Source: Glacieibacterium frigidum (GTDB lineage Bacteria; Pseudomonadota; Alphaproteobacteria; Sphingomonadales; Sphingomonadaceae). Taken from it: a stretch of 64,000 nt of DNA. Where the stretch lies: the NCBI RefSeq assembly GCF_007097155.1, contig NZ_VJWA01000002.1, positions 496,001-560,000 of the forward strand. The letters are read 5' to 3'. Of the stretch, positions 52,374 through 61,000 are shown one piece after another; position 1 is the stretch's first letter; each line of letters begins with the position of its first letter. A program made the translations under genes and the position numbers. The notes beneath the pieces are model-generated. The model saw only the letters and a list, made by a program, of their open reading frames with translations. It searched no databases and was not told the origin of the DNA.

Positions 52374-53382
52374 CGCTTCGCCGGCCGGACATAGCCCGGC
52401 GTTTCGGGCGGGACCGTCGCGGCGTAGTATTCCAGCGTGCCGAGCACGCCTTCGTCGGGGCCGTCGGTCGGTTCGCCGAACAGGTCGGGCCGGTCGCGCT
52501 CGACGCGCTTCAGCACGACCTTGGGTACGTCCTCGACGCCGCCGGTGATCTTGTAGCTATGCATCCGGCCCATCAGCACCCCGGGAACTCCGCTCTGTCC
52601 CATGCGCATCCACGGCCACCACGGCGCCTGCCTCATGAAGCCGGCGTGATAACGCGCCGATGTCACCGAGCGATCGTCGATCTCCGCAGTCGGCGTGAAG
52701 ATGGTGAAATGCTCGGACGATTCACCCGCTTGCCGGTCGACGCCTTGGGCCAGCCTTCGGGCGTGACGGGATTGGTGTACTCGTGCGCGTAATCCCAGCC
52801 GAGCAGATACTGGTCGCCGATGCGCTGCCACGGCAGCAGGTAGGGATCGTCCGCCTTGACCTTGCCGCCGATGTCGTTGTTGGCGGTCACGCCGTCGCCG
52901 ACTTTGAACACCTTGCGCGTCAGGCCCAGCGTGCCGCGGAACCTGTCGTTCAGGAACGGGAACACCTCGACGCGCTCGCCGGTCCAGGGATTGTCCCAAT
53001 GGTCGATGATCTCGCCGGTCGCGAGGTCGGTGAAATAGCCGCACTCCTTGCCGGTGACCTTGACGCTGCCGTCGGCCAGGATGGTGTTGCGGATGTTGCC
53101 GAAGCCGCAATAGCCGAACAATGGCTTGGCACGCTGTGACCCGACGATCGCGTACTGGGTGCCCTGATAGCCCGAGAGTACCGCCTTCGGGCCAATCGTT
53201 CCCCACATCTTGGCAAAGCCGTAGAGGTTCTCGCGCGGGCTGAGGACGTCGAGCGGGACCACGCCTGGGCGAGATGTCGCGGCAGCGAGCGCCGGGGCCG
53301 CAAGCATGCCGCCGAGCGCGCTGCGCCGGCTAAGCCCGGCAAACCGGCGATTGAGGCCGTTATGAAAATCCTCGTAGAACAT
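52370..53382 (-). pseudogene. DUF1838 family exported protein (copy 3), frameshifted
   Basis: From ATG 53382 (AAGGGGG upstream) the frame gives a Tat-like leader (RRSALGGMLAAPALAAATSR) and DUF1838 sequence (KPLFGYCGFGNIRNTILADG, YFTDLATGEIIDHWDNPWTG). Around 52720-52727 the frame breaks: reading in the first frame after ASTGKRVN gives noise, while the second frame continues the family with ESSEHFTIFTPTAEIDD and WWPWMRMGQSGVPGVLMGRM to the stop at 52370. Copy 2 has the corresponding RVSEHFTYV unbroken. One lost base in this stretch explains it. It is either a real inactivating mutation or a sequencing error; otherwise the gene is full-length. Confidence 0.8.
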
Positions 53383-53450
53383 CGTGCGGCCCCCTTCGCT
53401 CGCCCGACGTGAGCCCCGCAGGGCGACGATGGAGAGAGGTTTCGCGGCTT

Positions 53451-53467
53451 TGGCCACGCTTCGGATA
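53451..53467. promoter_or_regulatory. Weak palindrome candidate (site F)
   Basis: TGGCCA-CGCTT-CGGATA has a perfect right half and a 4-of-6 left half of the cluster palindrome. It is centred in the 149-base gap between the two divergent DUF1838 genes (copies 3 and 4), 65-70 bases from each start. Confidence 0.35.
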
Positions 53468-53531
53468 GTCCGTCGATAGCGCGGCTGGGCGGCGGCGATT
53501 GCTGGCACCTTGGCCTCCAGGGGAGAGTGCG

Positions 53532-54356
53532 ATGACAAATATCGGACGACGCGGCGCCATCGGCCTGATCGGAGCGGCAGCGAGCCTCGCCGCCACCCGC
53601 GCCCCGGCCGCCACGGGCGAGGCGGACCGGCTGCGGACCTATATGCGGATGCGCGGGGCGCTCGACGACCGGCTGGTCATCGGCTGGATCGACGGGCGTT
53701 ACAGCGGCATCGTCGACGGCGAGCCGACTCCCCTCTACGGCGTCGTCGCGGCGACCTTCGCCCGGCACCGCGCGCGCCCCGGCGGCGGCTTCGAAGCGGT
53801 GACTTGGGAGCTGGCGTTTTTCACCGATCTCGCGACGGGCAAGGTGCTGAGCGACTTCCGCAATCCCTACACCGGCGAGACCGTCACGGTCCCGGCCGGC
53901 GGCCAGCCCGCGGCGAAGATCGCCTTCCTGCCCGACCTCAGCCTCAAGATCATGCGCGAGATGCCGGGCTTCGCGTTCGATCATCAGGTGCTGCCGTTCG
54001 TGACGAGCGGCGACGACCTGTGGATCACCGAGGTGACCCGCACCGCGGCGCAGATTCCCGGCCAGCCGCGCCCGTTCCGCTACAACGAGACGACGATCCT
54101 GCACGCGCGGCGCAGCGACCTCGCCGGGCCGGCCAAGCGGGTGCCCTGCCAGACCACGTTCAACGGCGTCGTCAGCTGGCGGCCGTGGCTGATGATGGGC
54201 GACCGGCCCGGGCATCTGCTCGGCGTCGGGGCCGGCGTTTATGGCGCGAAGCTCGAGGCGCTGCCGCCGGCGTGGCTCGCGGCGACGCGCGAGCGACGGC
54301 CCGAATTGTTCAAGGACCCTGCCGCGGTCCTCGAGCCCCTGTGGAGCAAATCATGA
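53532..54356 (+). CDS. DUF1838 family exported protein (copy 4)
   Basis: Protein of 274 aa, close in layout to copy 1. Tat-like leader (IGRRGAIGLIGAAASLAATR), then MRGALDDRLVIGWIDGRYSG, a TPLYGVVAATFARHR segment, TDLATGKVLSDFRNPYTGET and SWRPWLMMGDRPGHLLGVG. GGGAGAG lies before ATG 53532. It overlaps the next hydrolase gene by 4 bases. It is divergent from the frameshifted copy 3, so the two copies face away from one control region. Unknown function. Confidence 0.85.
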   Translation: MTNIGRRGAIGLIGAAASLAATRAPAATGEADRLRTYMRMRGALDDRLVIGWIDGRYSGIVDGEPTPLYGVVAATFARHRARPGGGFEAVTWELAFFTDLATGKVLSDFRNPYTGETVTVPAGGQPAAKIAFLPDLSLKIMREMPGFAFDHQVLPFVTSGDDLWITEVTRTAAQIPGQPRPFRYNETTILHARRSDLAGPAKRVPCQTTFNGVVSWRPWLMMGDRPGHLLGVGAGVYGAKLEALPPAWLAATRERRPELFKDPAAVLEPLWSKS

Positions 54357-55297
54357 AGCCTCGTGCGATCCTCGCTGCAGCCGCCCTGCTGCTTGCCGCC
54401 GCAGCCCCGGTCCCGCCGCAGCTGACCGTGCAGCAGCTGCGCGCGCAATACATGACGCCCGCCGACAAGATCGTCACCATCGGCGGCGTCGAGGTGCGCT
54501 ACCGCGACCAGGGCAAGGGCCCCGTGCTGCTGCTGCTCCACGGCTCCAACAGCACCCTCGATACCTGGGACGGCGTCGCGGCGAAGCTGGTGCGGAAGTA
54601 CCGCGTCATCCGCTTCGACCTGCCGCCCCTCGGCCTGTCGGGTCCGATCTCCGACGCGGCGAAGGCGACGCTGTCCGGCCCCGATGCGCTGATGACCGGC
54701 TTCCTCGACCATCTGAAGGTCAAGTCGGTCGTCGCGATCGGCGTGTCGAGCGGCGGAACCATGGCCTATTATCTTGCCGCCAAATATCCCGAGCGCGTCC
54801 GCGCGCTGATCGTTTCCAACTCGCCGTCGGACCCCGTCGATACCAGCGGCGTCGTCAACTCGCCCGAGCTGGACGCGGCGATCGCCCGCTCCAAGGCGGC
54901 CGGCGGCTACCGCGACCGCGAGTATTTTCGCGCCTACTTCCGCTTCCTGTACGGCGACCCGGCGCGCCTGACCGAGACGCAGATCGACCGCGTCTACACG
55001 ATGATCCGGCGCCAGACCGAGCCGAACTTCCTCCATCTCCACGCGCTGGCCGGTAATAACGCCGAGACGCTGTCGCGACTGGGCAAGGTCAAGGTGCCGA
55101 CGCTACTGATCTGGGGCACGACCGACAAGGTCCTGCCCCTCAAGGCGGGCTTGCGGCTGCGCGACCATCTGACCGCGACGACACCGTCGATACTGTTGCT
55201 CGACGATGTCGGCCACTATCCGCCGATCGAGGTGCCCGACCGTTTCGCAGCGATTGTCGAGGCTTATCTGTCGCAGGTGCTTCCAGCGCCGCAGTAA
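54353..55297 (+). CDS. Exported alpha/beta hydrolase
   Basis: Protein of 314 aa with signal peptide (MKPRAILAAAALLLAAAAPV). Hydrolase fold: VLLLLHGSNSTLDTWDGVA, elbow VAIGVSSGGTMAYYLA with Ser as nucleophile, acid in IWGTTDKVLPLK and His in DDVGHYPPIE. It is the same length and layout as the hydrolase at 39929-40873 (both have a FVTIDGQAIHYVDQGEGP-like beginning), so they are paralogues. Coupled to DUF1838 copy 4 by a 4-base overlap. Confidence 0.85.
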   Translation: MKPRAILAAAALLLAAAAPVPPQLTVQQLRAQYMTPADKIVTIGGVEVRYRDQGKGPVLLLLHGSNSTLDTWDGVAAKLVRKYRVIRFDLPPLGLSGPISDAAKATLSGPDALMTGFLDHLKVKSVVAIGVSSGGTMAYYLAAKYPERVRALIVSNSPSDPVDTSGVVNSPELDAAIARSKAAGGYRDREYFRAYFRFLYGDPARLTETQIDRVYTMIRRQTEPNFLHLHALAGNNAETLSRLGKVKVPTLLIWGTTDKVLPLKAGLRLRDHLTATTPSILLLDDVGHYPPIEVPDRFAAIVEAYLSQVLPAPQ

Positions 55298-55309
55298 CCG
55301 GTGCTCGTT

Positions 55310-55326
55310 TGTCCGCTTAGTGGATA
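55310..55326. promoter_or_regulatory. Palindromic operator candidate (site G)
   Basis: TGTCCG-CTTAG-TGGATA matches the cluster palindrome with one mismatched arm position relative to the best sites. It lies 169 bases upstream of the TonB-dependent receptor ATG, in its promoter gap. Confidence 0.5.
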
Positions 55327-55494
55327 ATTCGAATCGAGCCCCACCGGCCGTCGCGGATTGTGTCATTTTGACGCTGAGGAGCGGGCGAAGACCCGCTGGG
55401 ACGGCACGATGATCAGCGGCGCGACGGCGGCGGCGGCGGCGAGCTCATGGCTCCCTCACCGCGCACTGCGGCGTCGCATTCAAGGGGGTTGCAG

Positions 55495-58083
55495 ATGCAC
55501 GGCTTCAAATCCAAGACGCTCACCACCACCGCGCTGATCTCGGCCGTGCTGATGGCCCTGCCCGCGGCTGCCGCAGCGCAGACCGCGGTCGTCGCCGATG
55601 CCGCCACCGCCGAAACCACGAGCGCCGAGGACGGCGACATCATCGTGACGGCGCGCAAGCGGGCCGAGGACCTGCAGTCGGTGCCGATCTCCATGAACGT
55701 CTTCACCGCGGCCGACCTCGCGGCGCGCAACATCAGCAATTTCGCCGACCTCGCGAATTCGACGCCGGGCGTCGCAATCACCTCGATCTCGGGCGGCACC
55801 GTGCAGAACATCTACCTGCGCGGCCTGGCGCCCGCCAACACCGCCAACGACCTCAACGTCGAGGCCAATGTCGGCGTGTTCATCGACGGGATCTATCAGA
55901 CCAGCCGCAACACGCTCGACATCATCTCGGTCCTCGACGTCGGCCAGATCGAGATCGCCAAGGGGCCGCAGAGCGCGCTGTTCGGACGGTCGACCTTCGC
56001 CGGCGCGCTCGCCATCGCGACCAAGCGCCCGTCGCGCGACCTGAATGCCAGCGCGTCCGCTACCGTCGGGGTCGACGATGACTACCGGGTGCGTGCGTCG
56101 GTTTCCGCGCCGCTCGGCGGCGGCGTCTACGCGCGGATCGGCGGCGGCTATCTGACCTACGACGGTTTTGCCAAGAATGTCGCCGATCCGAAGAACAACC
56201 TCGGCGGGACCGAGAAATACGCGGTGTCGGCCGCGCTCGAGTTCGTAGCCAGCGACAATTTCACCGCGCTGCTGTCGGGCTTCGTGACGCACTCCGAAAC
56301 CGAACTGACGCCGGCCTATGTGCTGCCGCTCGGCAGTTTCAATTGCGGCACGACCAACGCCGCGACCGGCCTGCCGACGCTGTTCTGCGGGACCCTGCAG
56401 AGCCGTGAAGACACCGACACGACCGCCAATGCGCCCGATACCGTGGCCAAGACGCGCCAGCTGTCGCTGGAGCTGAACGCCGATCTCGATGGCGTCACCG
56501 TGGTCAGCATCACCGGCTACACGGCGGCCGAGAACCGCGCCTTCAATGACTACGACGGTTCCAGCGGCGGCACGCTGTTCGGCGTTTGCACGCTGGGCGC
56601 CGCCTGCTCGCCCGCCGGTGCCTATACCCGCCTGGCGCGCGCCAGCCTGCTCAGCTCGGGCGTCGAACGCGTCCGCACCTTCAGCCAGGAGGTGCGCCTC
56701 CAGTCCGACAACAACTCGCCCTTCCAGTGGCTGGTCGGCAGCAACTATTTCAACTCACGCATCCCGGTCGCTGCCGGCGGCATCGGCACCAGCGTCCCCG
56801 GCCTCGCCGCGAACGAGCGGCTGCTGCAGGTGTCGCAGACCACCACCCCCGCGGCGACCGGCATTGGCGCCTATGACTTCACCGCCAACCCGTTCCTGGT
56901 CGCCGTCTCGTCGCAGTCGCAGCTGTTCAGCAGCTACAGCCGCGCCAGCACCCAGACGATGTCGGTGTTCGGCTCGCTCGGCTATCGCTTCGGCCAGCTG
57001 CGCGTGAATGCCGAGGGGCGCTACAACATCGACCGCAAGCGCGCGCAGGTGTTCTCGGTCAGCAATCCGACCAGCCAGCCCGGCTTCAACCAGCCGATCG
57101 ACGGCACCACGGTGCCCGATACGGGCGTCTTCCCCGTCAACGGTCCGAAGTTCGCGCGCACCTTCGAAAGCTTCGCGCCGCGGATCACCGTCGACTACCA
57201 GGCGACGCCCGACATCTTCCTGTTCGCCAGCGCCGCCAAGGGCGTCCGGTCGGGCGGCTTCAACACCGCGAACGCCGTCAGCGCGACGGGCATCCTGGCG
57301 AGCGAGGTTTCCTACGAGGAGGAGACCAACTGGACCTACGAGGCCGGCTTCAAGACGCGGCTGTTCGAGGAGCGGCTGCAGCTCAACGGCTCGTTCTTCC
57401 ACGTCGACTGGGCGAATGCGCAGGTCTCGGCGTTCACCGACAATCCGACCGCGGTCAATCCGGTGCGCATCGTCCGCAACGCGGGCGACATCAAGGTCAA
57501 CGGCTTCGAGCTCCAGTCGAACCTGACGCTGACCGACATGTTCAGGGTCGGCGGTAGCGTCACCTACTCCGATCCCAAGTTCCAGGCCGGTGCCTATGAC
57601 GGGTCGACGGTGACCCAGTGCCGCCTCGGCACGACGCCCGCGACCTTCACCTCGGCGCCCGGCTGCCCGGCGATCATCGCGGTCACGACCGGAAGCGGGT
57701 CGGTGCAGTACGTGCCGTCGCTGGAGGGCAACCGGCCGCAGCGCGCCGTGCTGTGGCAGTGGAACGTCCACGCCACCGCCGACGTGCCGATCAACGACGC
57801 GTGGAGCGCCACCGGCCGGGTCGACGTCAACTATACCGGCCCGGTCTTCAGCAACCAGATCAACACCACCGCATTCGGCAAGCGCACGCTGACCAACCTT
57901 CGCCTCGGCGTCGAGAACGAGCGCTTCAGCATCGCGGTCTTCGCCAACAACCTGTTCGACAAGAAGTATATCAGCAATTCGATCAACCAGCCGCGCGCCG
58001 GCGTGCCGTTCGCGTTCAGCGTTCCCGAGGTCTATTTGGGCGAGACGCGCCGCGTCGGGGTGACCGCGACGGTCAAGTACTGA
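55495..58083 (+). CDS. TonB-dependent outer membrane receptor
   Basis: Protein of 862 aa. Signal peptide SKTLTTTALISAVLMALPAA, a TonB-box-like start EDGDIIVTARKRAEDLQSVP, plug domain (residues about 45-160, with LANSTPGVAITSISGGTVQN and IAKGPQSALFGRSTFAGALA) and a 22-strand barrel ending VGVTATVKY with terminal aromatic Tyr. There is no N-terminal STN signalling domain, so it is a transporter, not a transducer. GGGGG precedes the ATG at 55495; an in-frame ATG at 55447 is less likely. It is the outer-membrane entry for the pathway substrate and carries its own palindrome. In sphingomonads such receptors often take up aromatic, sugar or lignin-derived compounds. Confidence 0.92.
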   Translation: MHGFKSKTLTTTALISAVLMALPAAAAAQTAVVADAATAETTSAEDGDIIVTARKRAEDLQSVPISMNVFTAADLAARNISNFADLANSTPGVAITSISGGTVQNIYLRGLAPANTANDLNVEANVGVFIDGIYQTSRNTLDIISVLDVGQIEIAKGPQSALFGRSTFAGALAIATKRPSRDLNASASATVGVDDDYRVRASVSAPLGGGVYARIGGGYLTYDGFAKNVADPKNNLGGTEKYAVSAALEFVASDNFTALLSGFVTHSETELTPAYVLPLGSFNCGTTNAATGLPTLFCGTLQSREDTDTTANAPDTVAKTRQLSLELNADLDGVTVVSITGYTAAENRAFNDYDGSSGGTLFGVCTLGAACSPAGAYTRLARASLLSSGVERVRTFSQEVRLQSDNNSPFQWLVGSNYFNSRIPVAAGGIGTSVPGLAANERLLQVSQTTTPAATGIGAYDFTANPFLVAVSSQSQLFSSYSRASTQTMSVFGSLGYRFGQLRVNAEGRYNIDRKRAQVFSVSNPTSQPGFNQPIDGTTVPDTGVFPVNGPKFARTFESFAPRITVDYQATPDIFLFASAAKGVRSGGFNTANAVSATGILASEVSYEEETNWTYEAGFKTRLFEERLQLNGSFFHVDWANAQVSAFTDNPTAVNPVRIVRNAGDIKVNGFELQSNLTLTDMFRVGGSVTYSDPKFQAGAYDGSTVTQCRLGTTPATFTSAPGCPAIIAVTTGSGSVQYVPSLEGNRPQRAVLWQWNVHATADVPINDAWSATGRVDVNYTGPVFSNQINTTAFGKRTLTNLRLGVENERFSIAVFANNLFDKKYISNSINQPRAGVPFAFSVPEVYLGETRRVGVTATVKY

Positions 58084-58090
58084 TGCCCGG

Positions 58091-61000
58091 CTACAGCTCG
58101 ACCGCCTCCGCATAGACGACGCGGCCCTGGCGCCGCCCGGCGCGGCCGTTGACGGCGGGTTCGGTCTCGTAGCTTTCGCTTTCGGTGATCAGCAGGCGCA
58201 GCCGTTCGCCCGTGCCGCGCTGCGGCAGGTGGAACGTCTCGCGGTGGATCAGCGGCGGGCGGATGATCTCGAGCAGCCCGGGTTCGATCAGCACGCGCTG
58301 GAACTCGCCCAGGTCGATCAGGCGCTCGGCCTCGATCAGCCGCGCCTGCGACGGCGCGTCGAGGCGGGCGATGCGCTCGACTTGCTCGAAGCGCTGGGTT
58401 TCGAGCGCGCGCGGGATGGCGATCTTGGCCTTGGGGATCGCGACGCGCGCGCCTGCTCCGCCGATCCCGCCCGGCTGTCCCTGCCCGCCGGTCGGCGGCG
58501 GTGGCGCCTGATCGGCGGTCTTCCAGCCGAGATCGGGGTCGGCGCCTGCCGGCAGGCGCTGCAGCGTGACGCGGACGTCGCCAGCCCGCGCGCTCACCGC
58601 CTGTTCGGGCAGATGGCCGTAGACCTCGACGATCCGCATGTCGCCGCGCTCGCCGCGCGTCACCAGCGCCAGCCGGTCGGGCGTCAGCTGCGCAAAGTCG
58701 GCGAGCACCGCGGGCGACAAATGATGCCCCGGGATCGACGCCGGCTGAAAACGCGCCAGCGCCAGGCGGATGAACGGGAAATAGGTTTCGCCCGGACTGA
58801 CGACGATATCGGCGTACCAGAGGTTGCGGTCGTCGTCGTAGCCGACGGCATGCGGCACGATGTCGACCTGCACCGGCGATCCGGGCGGGCTGTACGGGCC
58901 GGCGGCGAAGCCGGGCAGCACCTTGCCGTCCGAAGCCGGGTCGGCGGCGTCGGGGTGATCTTCCGCCGGCAGGTCATAGGCAAGCTGGTTGCCGCTGCGC
59001 ACGCGTAGCGGGAAATGCACGGCGGCTGGCGCGATCGTCTCGATCCGGTCGGAGACCCAGCCGGGGTCGGCGCCCCATTGCGTGACATGGTTGCGCGCCG
59101 GCGTGTTGCCCGGGTCGGCCGCACCCTCGCGCGGCAGGCAGACCGCGAGCATCTCGTTGCTGCCCGAACTGAACCACGGGCGGTCGAGATAGACGCGCAG
59201 GCCCCCGCCGCGCCGCCAGCTGCGCCGCCCGGTCGAATCCTGCGTGCGCGTCCAGCCGAAGGTCGGCACGACATAGCGGATGCCCGGCGCGGGCGGCCGG
59301 TTGCTGCTCGGCACCCAGATGCCCTTGGGCGCCGAGGTGACGCTGACCAGATCGGGATCCTGGCGGATGTCGAGCGGCATGAATTCGCGGAATCGCGTCG
59401 TCGCGACGGCGCGGTAGGTGACGTACCGCGCGCGGGTGTCGGCAAAGACGTGGTTGCCGACGACTTCGAGGCTGTTGGCCGGCGTCTCCAGCCGCGCCAG
59501 CTTGCGATCGAAGGCATGCGCACTGAGGCGCCGGACGTGCGGCTTGTCGGGCGTCGTGTCGTCGATCTCGATCCAGTCGCCGTCGATGTCGAGGCGCACG
59601 GTCGACTTGGCGTGGAGCGGGGTGCGGAAGGTCAGCCGCGACCGGATCGCCCCAGGGTCGCGGTCGACGAACGGCTTGATCAGCTGCGGCACGATCAGCG
59701 GCCGCTGCACGGCATGGACCAGCTCGACCATCCGCGACGGGGTGAACATCCAGTGCTGCCCGGCCTTCACCCGCGGCTCGATCTTGCGCCAGGCATCCAG
59801 CCCCTCGCGCACGATGATCTGCTCGCGCAGCTTGAACAGCTCGATGCCCTCATCGGGCACGACCGCGCTGATATACAGCCGCGCACGCTCGGCCCTGGGC
59901 AGCGGCACGTGGAAGGTGCGCCGGTCGGGATCCCAGCCGAACTGGCCGCCGTCGGTCGCCACGACCTCGAAGCTCTCGTCCTTGAGCCAGTCGAGCTTGG
60001 CGACCGGGTCCCACTCCTTCGCGTAGAAGGGGATGAAGTGCAGCTTTTCGGGATCGATCGACGGCACGCCGGTGACCCGGATCGCGACGCCGCCGGTCAG
60101 CGGGTCGGCGGGATACGGCGTCGGCTGACGGCTCGGAGCGTGGCTGAAGACCGTCCTGACCTTGGCCGGCGGTGCGTTCTCGTCGGGGTTCCACGCGTCG
60201 GTGATCGCGACGTCGGATTCGAAGTCGTTGTCGCGGTCGGCGAGCGTCTGCCACAGCTCGGCCCGCGGGCGGCCGTCACCGTCGTCGAGCACACCGTGCG
60301 TCTCCGCAAAGCGCGCCGCGACGCGCGCCGGGTGCAGGTTGCGCCGCGTCGACATGGTGTTGCGCGCCGCGTCGTCCATCGTGCGCAACGCGGCGCGCGG
60401 CATCGACTCGCCGTCGGCGGGGGCGGCGTCGCCGTCGGGCACGGTCAGTACCGGCGTCTCGACGGGTTCGTAGCGCCCGAAGAACAGCTTGTCGGTCGCA
60501 ACCCCCGGCGCCGCCACCTCGTCGCCCGACTGGCCGGGCCCCCAGCCAGCGAGGTCGGCCGAGCGCAGCCGCGCGCGATAGTGGTGCCCGAAGCGCAGCG
60601 TCGGCAGCGATTTCGGATGCGCGGCGAACTCGGTTTCGAGCGGCAGGCCCGCCGGCGCGGTGTTGGGCGCGACCTCGTGGCTGGTGTCGTCGGGCATGAT
60701 GACCTTGCCCGGCAGCGGCGCCGCGAGGCTCCACCCCGTCCAGCCGAACAACGCCTCGCTCGCCTTCAGGATCTTCTTCAGGGGGTCGGGTGCATCGTCG
60801 TCGGCGGTGCCCGTCGCCGACAGGCGCGCGATGCCCTCCTCATCGCGCGTCGCCACCGCGTCGCCGGTATTGCGCAGCCCGTAGCGGCCGTCGAAGCGCA
60901 TCAGCGACTGCCACTTGCCCTGCTTCTCGGCGTCGTGAATGTCGATGCGCCAGCCCTTGATCAGGTCCTCGGCGAACAGCTCAACAGTGCCGCCGGCGTT

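Noticed and set aside
53462-53472. CGGATAGTCCG read as an everted form of the cluster palindrome
   Set aside because: The arms point the wrong way and the spacer is 3 bases, so it was treated only as the right half of the weak site at 53451-53467.
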